The notes beneath the pieces were generated by a model. That model made no database searches. It worked only from the letters and a program-made list of their open reading frames with translations, and was not told the origin of the DNA. From CAYJDR01 sp964368965 (GTDB lineage Bacteria; Chrysiogenota; Deferribacteres; Deferribacterales; Mucispirillaceae), in assembly GCA_964368965.1 (NCBI GenBank), contig CAYJDR010000030.1:1-25055 (forward strand): 25,055 nucleotides of DNA, read 5' to 3'. Of this stretch, positions 1 through 6,389 are shown one piece after another. The position numbers were made by a program, and so were the translations under genes. Position 1 is the first letter of the stretch; each line of letters begins with the position of its first letter.

Positions 1-680
1 GTGATGCGTTATACAAAGTATATAAACAATTAGGCACATTAAAGCAATATGAAGTAGGCGATTTTGTATGCTCGTCATCTGATTCAATAAATAGTGTTTT
101 CCTTATTGTTGATGGCATGTGCAAGTACGAATATATCACTGGTAAAGGGCTAATTTTTACGCTTGGAATATTAGGTAAAGGCTCAACATTTGGCGAGTCG
201 CCTTGTATTTTGGGCACATCACCAGGTTATGATGTTAGAGTTCATGAAGCTGCAAAGATACTTGTGATAGACTTTAACTCACTCGAAAACTTAATATATG
301 CAGATGGCTCACTCGCTAGGAAGTATACTAAATATATTATTACTAAACGTAGTGCCTTAGTACAAGTGGAGCGCTCAATTTCTGAGAATAATTCCATTGA
401 ACGCTTTTTTGTGTATTTAGGTTCAATGTGTACGGTGCTGAATATCAAGCCAGTCGATGGTTATTACACTATCCCATTTACAGAAACTCATGAAACTATA
501 GGTGAGATGATTGGTTGCACTCGTGTCACGTTTTCAAGAATATTTAAATACCTTGTTACGAATGAATATTTATCAAAACCTACCAAGTCAACTCTAATGT
601 TTAATAAAAAATTGTTGGACGAGGATTATGTTTCTGAACTATTTCGCAATTTAAGCTGGAAGCAAATTGAGCGAAAGTAA
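1..680 (+). CDS. Crp/Fnr-family transcriptional regulator, 5' truncated by the window edge
   Basis: The frame is open from base 3 to TAA at 678-680 (225 visible residues), so the start lies upstream of the window; the internal ATG at 117 falls in the middle of the effector domain and is not the start. The N-terminal half reads as a cyclic-nucleotide-binding-type beta barrel (EVGDFV, VFLIVDGMCKYEY, GKGSTFGESP), followed by a long dimerisation helix and a C-terminal Crp-type winged helix with TIGEMIGCTRVTFSRIFKYL. It is a close paralogue of the next gene. The recognition helix has Arg-Val-x-x-x-Arg where E. coli CRP has Arg180-Glu181-x-x-x-Arg185. There is no FNR-like N-terminal cysteine cluster in the visible part. 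The effector is unknown. The family assignment is secure; the target genes are inferred from operator sites nearby. Confidence 0.9.
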   Translation, partial: DALYKVYKQLGTLKQYEVGDFVCSSSDSINSVFLIVDGMCKYEYITGKGLIFTLGILGKGSTFGESPCILGTSPGYDVRVHEAAKILVIDFNSLENLIYADGSLARKYTKYIITKRSALVQVERSISENNSIERFFVYLGSMCTVLNIKPVDGYYTIPFTETHETIGEMIGCTRVTFSRIFKYLVTNEYLSKPTKSTLMFNKKLLDEDYVSELFRNLSWKQIERK

Positions 681-750
681 GAGATATAATGCTTAAATCT
701 ATGTTAATTAAATCTTTACCAATCTATAAGTTCATATGAAATATGTATAG

Positions 751-793
751 TGTTTCTTACGAAACATTATTAATAACTATTTTGTGTTATTAT
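751..793 (+). promoter_or_regulatory. Candidate Crp-type operator and class II promoter of the second crp gene
   Basis: A perfect inverted repeat TGTTTC-TTAC-GAAACA lies at 751-766. Exactly 21 bp after it is the hexamer TATTAT (788-793), five of six matches to the sigma70 -10 consensus. If transcription starts near 800, the repeat is centred at -41.5, the class II position for Crp/Fnr activators. The half-site TGTTT-N6-AAACA has the same 5-6-5 geometry as the CRP site TGTGA-N6-TCACA. The same arrangement occurs upstream of the flavoprotein gene at 4091-4133. Binding by either paralogue is inferred. Confidence 0.6.
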
Positions 794-822
794 GTTTTAT
801 AAAAATATAACATGGTGTGATT

Positions 823-1539
823 ATGAATAAACATCTTGAAAACCCATGGGTACAACCAGAGCTAGATATTGAACTTAGGGAAATTTATGTTAAATTAGGT
901 TATTTGAAAGAGTTTAAAAAAGGCGATTACATTAATAAGTGTGGAGATTCTGCCAGACATGTATACCTTATAGTTGAAGGGGCTTGTAGTTATGAGTATG
1001 TATCATATAATGGTGCAATTCGTCAGCTAGGGATTTTATTTGCAGATGCTTCTTTTGGTGAATACCCAAATATCTTAAAAACCTCTCGTGAACTTAATGT
1101 TAAGGTTATTGAGGATTCAAAAATTTTAATTGTTTCATATTCTAATCTTGAAAATGAAGTATATTCGAAACCTGAGCTAGCTATAAAGTTTACTAAACAT
1201 GTTTGTGATAAAAACAATCATTTTCTTGAAGTTTATCACCATCTTACTGATAGTAATACATTTATGAGATTTTTTGTATATTTACGCTCTATGGTAAAAT
1301 ATTATCATGCACAAACTGATAGTGAAGGGTTCTATACAATTCCATTTAAGGAAACAAAAGAAAGGTTGGCTGAAAGTGTTGGGTGTACTAGGGTTACATT
1401 TTCGAGGATGATGAAATATCTTGTAGACCACTGTTATGTTACTATTGTGAAGAAATCACATATAAAGTTTCGTATAGATGTTATTGATGATGATTTTATC
1501 GAAGAACATTTTGGCGATGTTAAGTGGAAAGGTTTTTAA
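823..1539 (+). CDS. Crp/Fnr-family transcriptional regulator
   Basis: This is a 238-residue one-component regulator. Residues ~20-120 form the cNMP-type beta barrel (FKKGDYINKCGDSARHVYLIVEGA, then ASFGEYPNIL), ~125-165 the dimer helix, and ~170-220 a Crp-type winged helix with ERLAESVGCTRVTFSRMMKYL. I start it at ATG 823; a GTG six bases upstream is in frame, but the weak GGTG ribosome-binding site at 814-817 suits the ATG better. It is a paralogue of the preceding gene with the same recognition-helix residues (R-V-T-F-S-R). No CxxC-type Fe-S cluster motif is present, so oxygen sensing in the FNR manner is unlikely; the ligand is unknown. It has its own promoter with a matching operator 57 bp upstream, suggesting autoregulation or control by its neighbour, and is followed by a clear terminator. 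Confidence 0.9.
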   Translation: MNKHLENPWVQPELDIELREIYVKLGYLKEFKKGDYINKCGDSARHVYLIVEGACSYEYVSYNGAIRQLGILFADASFGEYPNILKTSRELNVKVIEDSKILIVSYSNLENEVYSKPELAIKFTKHVCDKNNHFLEVYHHLTDSNTFMRFFVYLRSMVKYYHAQTDSEGFYTIPFKETKERLAESVGCTRVTFSRMMKYLVDHCYVTIVKKSHIKFRIDVIDDDFIEEHFGDVKWKGF

Positions 1540-1545
1540 ATGATA

Positions 1546-1586
1546 ACATCTGCTAACATTTACTTGTGTTAGCAGATGTATTTTAT
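1546..1586 (+). terminator. Rho-independent terminator after the second crp gene
   Basis: A perfect 12-bp stem, ACATCTGCTAAC (1546-1557) with GTTAGCAGATGT (1568-1579), has a 10-nt loop and a T-rich tail ATTTTAT. It starts seven bases after the stop codon. The T tract is short, but the stem is strong. Confidence 0.8.
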
Positions 1587-1646
1587 CGTCTAATATAAAC
1601 ATATTTATGTCATAATAAGACAATGATGGGAGGGACTTATATTTAG

Positions 1647-1675
1647 AAAAAATTCACTTATTATTGTTGAGTGAA
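1647..1675 (-). terminator. Rho-independent terminator of the reductase operon
   Basis: Read on the minus strand, the stem TTCACT/AGTGAA (1670-1675 with 1653-1658) with an 11-nt loop is followed by TTTTTT (1652-1647). It begins immediately after the TAG of the small exported protein, so it closes the flavoprotein-cytochrome-small protein operon. Confidence 0.75.
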
Positions 1676-1906
1676 CTATTTCTTTTCATCTTTTTTTGGC
1701 TTATCGTTCTTCTTTTTGTCATCTTCTACTTTTTTCTTGCCAACTTGCTGATACACTTCTTCGGCTTCTAGCCCTGCATTATCTTCATTTTCCCAATCTT
1801 CTTCTACTGGAAGTGGTGCTGGTGCAGGTTGTTTATCGTTTGTGTTAGCCCAAACTGTGCATGATAATGCTAAGATCATTGTAATAGTGACTAATATTTT
1901 CTTCAT
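1676..1906 (-). CDS. Small exported lysine/glutamate-rich protein, unknown function
   Basis: This 76-residue protein has an N-terminal signal peptide (MKKILVTITMILALSCTVWA, with probable cleavage after the AxA-like VWA). It then has a proline-rich stretch (PAPAPLPVEE), an acidic middle, and a highly basic, probably disordered tail of KKK/DDKKK/KPKK blocks. AGGAG lies seven bases before the ATG. It sits 29 bp downstream of the tetraheme cytochrome and ends at the operon terminator, so it is probably cotranscribed with the reductase. No family is recognised. A charged periplasmic partner that docks to the acidic or heme-bearing proteins is possible but is pure inference. The cysteine at residue 16 is inside the signal core; a lipobox reading (LALSC) is conceivable but atypical. 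Confidence 0.7.
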   Translation of the reverse strand: MKKILVTITMILALSCTVWANTNDKQPAPAPLPVEEDWENEDNAGLEAEEVYQQVGKKKVEDDKKKNDKPKKDEKK

Positions 1907-1935
1907 TGTAAGCTCCTGTGTCTTATTATAGTTAA

Positions 1936-2295
1936 TTATGGTACATTAATTTCAAATACATGGCACTCGTCGCAGTATAGTTTTGATGGAGCATGTACTT
2001 TATGGCAATCCATACAAGGAACTGGTGCTTGGTGTGAATCATGTATATATTCTTTCACCTTATGTTGTGTCATGATGTTTAAAAATTCAATTTGTGGTGC
2101 ATCTGTCATATCACCATGGCAGTTTTCGCAACTAGCTTGCTCTGGTGGAGCAGTAGGTTTATCAACTCCATGGCAATCCATACATGTAAGTTCGTTTTCA
2201 ACGTGTGCACCAGGCTTAACTTTCATATCAGCCGCAGCGTATGCCATGACAAAGCATGTAAAAACAAAGAGAAGTATTAAAAAACTCTTTTTCAT
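1936..2295 (-). CDS. Periplasmic tetraheme c-type cytochrome, electron donor to the adjacent flavoprotein
   Basis: The 119-residue product has a signal peptide (cleavage near AYA/AADM) and four CxxCH heme motifs: CMDCH (38-42), CENCH (56-60), CMDCH (94-98) and CDECH (108-112). Additional histidines (in GAHVEN, QHKVKEYIHDSH) could provide bis-His axial ligation. Size and motif spacing resemble the tetraheme domain of Shewanella flavocytochrome c3 fumarate reductase; here it is a separate polypeptide encoded just after the flavin subunit. The likely role is to pass electrons from a membrane quinol dehydrogenase to the flavoprotein in the periplasm. AGGA lies about seven bases before the ATG. 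A hairpin between this gene and the flavoprotein gene may adjust their relative expression. Confidence 0.88.
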   Translation of the reverse strand: MKKSFLILLFVFTCFVMAYAAADMKVKPGAHVENELTCMDCHGVDKPTAPPEQASCENCHGDMTDAPQIEFLNIMTQHKVKEYIHDSHQAPVPCMDCHKVHAPSKLYCDECHVFEINVP

Positions 2296-2313
2296 TTGTA
2301 ATCCTCAAATAAA

Positions 2314-2337
2314 GGTATGCATATTGCTATGCATACC
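2314..2337 (-). repeat. Intercistronic hairpin between flavoprotein and cytochrome genes
   Basis: A perfect 10-bp inverted repeat, GGTATGCATA and TATGCATACC, encloses a 4-nt loop. On the minus-strand transcript it follows the flavoprotein stop codon by 14 nt and is followed by TTTATTT, too weak a U tract for a sure terminator. It could stabilise or process the mRNA, or partly attenuate transcription, so that the cytochrome is made in a different amount. Confidence 0.55.
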
Positions 2338-2351
2338 AATTGTATCTAAAA

Positions 2352-4046
2352 TTAGATTTCGTCTCTAGTGTAATCTTCAATATTTTCACCAGCCATTTTT
2401 AGACCAACAAGTCTACCGAAAGTTACACATCTACCCATGTTTGTACCAGGGATGATTGTTGGGTAGTCGCCATTACCGAAGAAGTCACCAGCAGCAACAC
2501 CCGCAACATATAGGTTAGGTATAGCTTCATCGTTAGCATCTAAAACATTTAAAGTTTCATTAGTGCGTAGGCCACCTGATAAAACAAGTGAAGTTGCTTT
2601 TAAGATACCTGCATAAAAAGGTCCTTTTTCGATCGGCGCCATAAGTTCTGCTCTCTTACCATATTGAGTATCTTTGCCAGCTTTAGCCATTTTATTGTAA
2701 CGTTTAACTTCTGCTTCAAAGTTTTTGCGTGCTTCAGCATCTAAGCCCATTTTCTTACCAAGCTCTTTAATAGAGTCAGCTTGTATAACTTTACCTTGCT
2801 TAATATGAGCTTCTAAAAGCATCTTTTCTGCTTCAACATCGTATGGCTCGTTCATAGCGCCAAACATCTGGCCGTAGAATAAACCGCCAGCGACGTCATT
2901 GTCGATTTGCCATTTAACTTGATCTAAACCGTCTGCATCGTAGATTGTCCAGCACTTACCGCCTCTAGGCTGTAGAAGTTTTGCACAGCTTTTTGATTGA
3001 GTGTTAATATCTTCATTTTTAAAACGTTTACCATAAGCGTTTACATGTAGGAAGCCATAGCTTACTGCACCAGCTTCAAGGTGGATTGCAACTGCATGTG
3101 GCTCAACACGTTGCATAGCAGCGCCTGATTGCATTGCTGCAATATGAACATCACCAGTGTTTAATTTACGTGGAAAGAATACTTGTGCATCAGCAATGGA
3201 AGCAATAGGGCAGTATCTTGCAACTAGCTCTTTGTTAGAAGCATAACAGCCAGAGGCTACTGCAAAGTTTTTACCATTATATCTTGTGAAATTGCCTGCT
3301 TTACCAGCAATTACAGAGTTAATTACGCCTGATTTGCTATCACGTTCGAACTTAATTACTCTTTGATTAAATTCAAACTGTACACCCAATTCTAACGCTT
3401 CTTTTTTTAGTGCTCTAACTAATGGGCCATTGCCACGTTCGCCTGTTTCAAGGTCTTCAAATATGTGAACAGTTGGATATTCTGTACAATCTGGCCCTTT
3501 ATAGTAGTGACCCCAAAGAATTGTTTTCATGCCATATTTATCATTAACTAAATCTGTCATCCAGTCCATTGCATTGCCACTAGCACGAGCAAATAACCAC
3601 AATAGGTTTTCGTTAGCACGGCCTTGTGCCCACATGTTCCATTCACGAATAATTTGAGGATAGTCGAGTTTTATACCATATTTTGCTTGAGTTTTTGTAT
3701 CAAAAGCTGACATATGTCCGCCACGGTAAGTAACATCTTTGTATTTTTCAACAACTACAACTTTTTTAGCACCTGCTTGTTTTGCAGATATTGCACATAC
3801 TAATCCAGTTAAGCCACCACCAATAACTATCGCATCAGCATTAATTGTACGTTTTATATCACCTTCAGGTATTGCTACAGGTCCCATTTCCCAAGGTTTA
3901 ACTGGGCAACCACCCATATCAACAGCTTGAGCTTGTGCGTTGTTAGGTAGTACCGCAGTTGCGGCTATACCAGTTGCAGCAATAGCTGTACTTTTGAATA
4001 AATCACGTCTTGAAATACCCTTTGAGTTTGAATCAGTTGTTTTCAT
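2352..4046 (-). CDS. Tat-exported FAD-dependent reductase, flavocytochrome c/fumarate reductase family
   Basis: This 564-residue flavoprotein starts with a twin-arginine signal (SRRDLFK at 12-18, then a hydrophobic stretch ending in AQA). It has an FAD-binding Rossmann motif IVIGGGLTG (~70-78), the FAD_binding_2/fumarate reductase-like middle, and a C-terminal flavin-contact region with TNETLNVLDANDEAIPNLYVAG. I chose ATG 4046 because GGAG lies seven bases upstream; an in-frame ATG at 4085 has no ribosome-binding site. Without heme motifs of its own, it should pair with the tetraheme cytochrome encoded next. Fumarate reduction is not certain: the segment normally reading NEITTRD, with the catalytic arginine, reads NEDINTQSK, and the ANRLGGNA motif is replaced by DYPTIIPGTNMGR, more like ketosteroid- or enoate-type relatives. 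The substrate is therefore unknown, probably an activated C=C bond. Confidence 0.85.
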   Translation of the reverse strand: MKTTDSNSKGISRRDLFKSTAIAATGIAATAVLPNNAQAQAVDMGGCPVKPWEMGPVAIPEGDIKRTINADAIVIGGGLTGLVCAISAKQAGAKKVVVVEKYKDVTYRGGHMSAFDTKTQAKYGIKLDYPQIIREWNMWAQGRANENLLWLFARASGNAMDWMTDLVNDKYGMKTILWGHYYKGPDCTEYPTVHIFEDLETGERGNGPLVRALKKEALELGVQFEFNQRVIKFERDSKSGVINSVIAGKAGNFTRYNGKNFAVASGCYASNKELVARYCPIASIADAQVFFPRKLNTGDVHIAAMQSGAAMQRVEPHAVAIHLEAGAVSYGFLHVNAYGKRFKNEDINTQSKSCAKLLQPRGGKCWTIYDADGLDQVKWQIDNDVAGGLFYGQMFGAMNEPYDVEAEKMLLEAHIKQGKVIQADSIKELGKKMGLDAEARKNFEAEVKRYNKMAKAGKDTQYGKRAELMAPIEKGPFYAGILKATSLVLSGGLRTNETLNVLDANDEAIPNLYVAGVAAGDFFGNGDYPTIIPGTNMGRCVTFGRLVGLKMAGENIEDYTRDEI

Positions 4047-4090
4047 CCCTCTACTCCATTTTGTAATTATTTGGTTCTTAACCATGACAT

Positions 4091-4133
4091 AGTTTAAGGG
4101 AAAAAAGCGTGTGAGTCTGTTTCATGAGAAAAA
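4091..4133 (-). promoter_or_regulatory. Candidate Crp-type operator and class II promoter of the reductase operon
   Basis: TGTTTC-ATGA-GAAAAA at 4118-4133 matches the operator at 751-766 in 11 of 12 half-site bases. On the minus strand it is followed after exactly 21 bp by TAAACT (4096-4091), a four-of-six -10 match. This is the same spacing as at the second crp gene. A start near 4084 would place the operator centre at -41.5 and give a leader of about 38 nt. It is a good candidate target of the Crp-type regulators encoded 3 kb away. Confidence 0.55.
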
Positions 4134-4158
4134 TTTTATTAAAAATTTTTAATAAAAT
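4133..4158. repeat. 26-bp perfect AT palindrome
   Basis: ATTTTATTAAAAA (4133-4145) is followed directly by its reverse complement (4146-4158) with no spacer and no G or C. It abuts the Crp-type operator on the upstream side of the reductase promoter, where an UP element or a second protein site could sit. It could also be a weak terminator for the hxlR transcript. The gene-free region 4047-4309 otherwise holds only AT-rich sequence and one weaker operator-like site. Confidence 0.6.
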
Positions 4159-4263
4159 ATAATTAATTTTATCAATGAGTTGCGAGTTTATATAGAAAGC
4201 TGTAAATGTTAATGCATAAAAAAACTTTTAATTATTAATAACTTATATTAAAAAAACTGAGAG

Positions 4264-4279
4264 CGTATCTTGCGAAACA
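4264..4279. promoter_or_regulatory. Weaker operator-like site
   Basis: CGTATCTTGCGAAACA agrees with the 751-766 site at 13 of 16 positions, with one perfect half-site (GAAACA). It lies between the hxlR stop codon and the reductase promoter, about 146 bp from the main site. No well-placed -10 follows on the minus strand at the 21-bp spacing. It may be an auxiliary site or chance. Confidence 0.3.
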
Positions 4280-4309
4280 TTCCTAAAGCAAATTGAGAAA
4301 ACTAAATAA

Positions 4310-4639
4310 TTAATGAATATTTTTAATTTTTTCTCTGTATTCTAAGCCCCATGCCGCAAGAACTTGTATGATTGGTTTTAGGCTCATGCCTAGTTCCGTA
4401 AGTGAATATTCAACCTTTGGTGGAACTTCTGCGTAGACTTTACGATTGATGAGTCCACCTGTTTCCATTTGTCTCAAGTTTGATGTTAAAACTTTTTGAG
4501 ATATACCTGTGACAGATTTTTTTAACTCCCCAAATCTTTTTGTTCCCTCTGTTAAATCTCTTATTATTAAGATTTTCCACTTGTCACTAATGAGTGTAAG
4601 TGTAGTTTCTACAGGGCATGCAGGTGTTTTTTGATCCAT
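4310..4639 (-). CDS. HxlR-family (DUF24) winged-helix regulator
   Basis: The 109-residue protein shows the family pattern throughout: N-terminal ACPVETTLTLISDKWKILIIRDL, then RFGELKKSVTGISQKVLTSNLRQMETGGLINRKVYAEVPPKVEYSLTELG. Cys8 is in the place where many HxlR proteins keep a redox-reactive cysteine (YodB, HypR type), so thiol or electrophile sensing is possible. GGAG is 11 bases before the ATG. It is transcribed away from the ABC transporter operon across a 144-bp divergent region containing a palindrome that overlaps both candidate -35 elements, which suggests that it controls the transporter operon and itself. Family is certain; signal and targets are inferred. Confidence 0.93.
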   Translation of the reverse strand: MDQKTPACPVETTLTLISDKWKILIIRDLTEGTKRFGELKKSVTGISQKVLTSNLRQMETGGLINRKVYAEVPPKVEYSLTELGMSLKPIIQVLAAWGLEYREKIKNIH

Positions 4640-4680
4640 TATAAAATATTCTCCTTTTCAATAGTATCTTAAAGGTAACT

Positions 4681-4730
4681 ATGGTACAATAAAGTGTCTA
4701 CTTTACAAATGTAAAATATAAATATACAAT
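4681..4730. promoter_or_regulatory. Divergent promoters with shared palindromic operator between hxlR and the ABC operon
   Basis: The palindrome TTTACA-AA-TGTAAA spans 4702-4715. On the plus strand its left arm is a -35 (TTTACA), followed after 17 bp by TACAAT (4725-4730), a strong sigma70 match driving the transporter. On the minus strand TTGTAA (4708-4703), with a 16-bp spacer and TACCAT (4686-4681), could drive hxlR. A dimer bound to the palindrome would cover both -35 elements. HxlR binding here is inferred. Confidence 0.6.
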
Positions 4731-4783
4731 ATCAATCTGAATAAAAATGTCAATACTATAAAAGTTTAATAGGGGAAATGAAT

Positions 4784-5641
4784 ATGAAAAATATTATAGT
4801 TGTTTTAATAGCTGTAGCAGTTGTTGCTATTGGTTTTACAATGTTTTCAGGTGGTGATAAGGCTGAAACAAACGCAGCTAAACCAGAGAAAAAAGTTTTA
4901 AGGGTTGGTATGGATTTAAGGTTTCCTCCATATTCTTATATTGACGAAAAAGGCAACCCAGCAGGGTTTGAGCCAGTAATATCTAAAGCATTTGCAGAAT
5001 ATTTAGGCATGGAAGTTGAAATAGTGAATACAAGCTTTTCACTACTTTTGCCAGCACTTGAAACAGGCGATGTTGATATTTTAATCGCAGATATGGCACC
5101 TAACCCTGAGAGGATACAAAAAGCTGATTTTTCAAACCCGTATCGTTATTCGCAAACTTTAGTTGTACTTAATAAAGAGTTTGCACTTGCGAACAAGATT
5201 ACAGATGATACCTCGATTGATGACTTTTTTAAAATACCTGATCTAAAATTTATAGGGCTTACAGGTACATTTGGTGTAACTGTTCCACAAAGCTATGGAG
5301 CTGATGTGACTGAAGTTACAGAGAAAGGTTTAGCACTTTTAGAAATATCTACTGGACAATCAAACGCGATGACAGCTTCGAACGAAGCGCATAGCTATCA
5401 TGCTGCAAATAAGGATACAACAATCGTTTATAGCGGTTTAGACCTTATCTCAGAGTCATGTTTTGTTGTTAGAAAAGGCGACACTGAAATGCTTACAAAA
5501 TCAAATGAGTTCATCAAAACTATGTATGAAGAGGGTGGACTATACGACCAAATTAGAGATGAGTTTAACGTAATCATAGGCGATTTTCTACAAAATGATG
5601 AGCTTGGGTTAGATTACATCATCAATCGTCCTGGTAAATAG
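4784..5641 (+). CDS. ABC transporter substrate-binding protein, polar amino-acid (PBPb) family
   Basis: This 285-residue periplasmic binding protein has an uncleaved or signal-anchor N-terminus (IIVVLIAVAVVAIGFTMF) with no lipobox cysteine. The family-3 solute-binding domain follows: VLRVGMDLRFPPYSYIDEKG, GFEPVISKAFAEYLGMEVEIV, LLPALETGDVDILIADMAPNPERIQKADFSNPY. I start at ATG 4784 because AGGGG (4771-4775) is eight bases upstream; the in-frame ATG at 4778 is only two bases from it. The later ligand motif, usually VGTxxGT, is changed to LTGTFGVTVPQSYG, so the ligand cannot be read with confidence. First gene of an operon with permease, ATPase and a PNPOx-ferredoxin fusion. An amino acid, perhaps a sulfur-containing or modified one, is the likely cargo. 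Confidence 0.87.
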   Translation: MKNIIVVLIAVAVVAIGFTMFSGGDKAETNAAKPEKKVLRVGMDLRFPPYSYIDEKGNPAGFEPVISKAFAEYLGMEVEIVNTSFSLLLPALETGDVDILIADMAPNPERIQKADFSNPYRYSQTLVVLNKEFALANKITDDTSIDDFFKIPDLKFIGLTGTFGVTVPQSYGADVTEVTEKGLALLEISTGQSNAMTASNEAHSYHAANKDTTIVYSGLDLISESCFVVRKGDTEMLTKSNEFIKTMYEEGGLYDQIRDEFNVIIGDFLQNDELGLDYIINRPGK

Positions 5642-5648
5642 CTAAGGT

Positions 5649-6389
5649 ATGAATAAAAGCACAACATCAACAACCTTGCAGTACGCTATTGTAATAGCTT
5701 TATTTGTCGTTGCTATTTACTTTGCACTATTTCACTCTAGTGAAGATCCAAAGTATAATTTAGTGTTGCAAAACAAAGATTTGCTTATTGAAGCATTTAT
5801 AAACACGATATGGATAAGCCTTTTAACGCTTATATTAGCTTTAATTATCGGTTTTATATTATTCGTTATGATGCGTTCAGAGATAGTGTTCATTAGGGCA
5901 ATATCAGATGTATTCAACGAAATTATCATGGGTACACCATTACTTGTGATGATATTTTTAATAGTGTATGTATTAGGCGCAGTTGCTGAGTATAACAATA
6001 AACTTGTGCTAGGTATTATTGCGCTTGTATTATACAATGCACCATATATTGCAAACGCATATCAAACGACCGCAGCAGTGGTTGATAAAGACCAATACAT
6101 TGTGATGGACTTGTATAAATTTAAATGGTACCAACGCTACATTTACATAATCATACCACAAATGATAAAACCGTTTATACCATCGCTTATAAACAATTTA
6201 TCTAGCGTTATAAAAGGCTCATCACTTTTAAATGTAATCGCAATCACGGAGATAACCTATATCACCACTGTCATTGCTTCAAGAAACTTTGCATATATTG
6301 AGGGCTATTATGTTATGTGGATGATGTATTTAGTTGTAACTATTCCGCTATCGTTGCTTGCAAAATATATCGGGAAAAAGGTGGCATAG
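5649..6389 (+). CDS. ABC transporter permease, polar amino-acid (HisM) type
   Basis: The 246-residue membrane protein has an N-terminal TM helix (~12-28), a TM block around 49-72 (TIWISLLTLILALIIGFILFV), GTPLLVMIFLIVYVLG (~97-112), further helices at ~120-140, and C-terminal helices to residue 240. The cytoplasmic coupling loop usually reading EAA..G.....G is degenerate here (AAVVDKDQYIVMDLYKFKWYQ), but the SVIKGSSLLNVIAITEIT segment is typical of the family. It starts seven bases after the binding-protein stop and its TAG overlaps the GTG of the ATPase gene. It would form a homodimeric channel, as no second permease is present. Confidence 0.9.
   Translation: MNKSTTSTTLQYAIVIALFVVAIYFALFHSSEDPKYNLVLQNKDLLIEAFINTIWISLLTLILALIIGFILFVMMRSEIVFIRAISDVFNEIIMGTPLLVMIFLIVYVLGAVAEYNNKLVLGIIALVLYNAPYIANAYQTTAAVVDKDQYIVMDLYKFKWYQRYIYIIIPQMIKPFIPSLINNLSSVIKGSSLLNVIAITEITYITTVIASRNFAYIEGYYVMWMMYLVVTIPLSLLAKYIGKKVA

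Noticed and set aside
2072..2368. Open frames on the plus strand across the cytochrome gene.
   Set aside because: They are antisense shadows; the minus strand encodes four CxxCH motifs and a signal peptide.
4047..4085. An upstream ATG start at 4085 for the flavoprotein.
   Set aside because: No ribosome-binding site precedes it, while ATG 4046 has GGAG at seven bases and places the twin-arginine motif at a usual distance.
6317..6389. An upstream ATG start for the transporter ATPase.
   Set aside because: It would overlap the permease by 73 bp and add unrelated residues; GTG 6389 has a ribosome-binding site and gives the normal family length.
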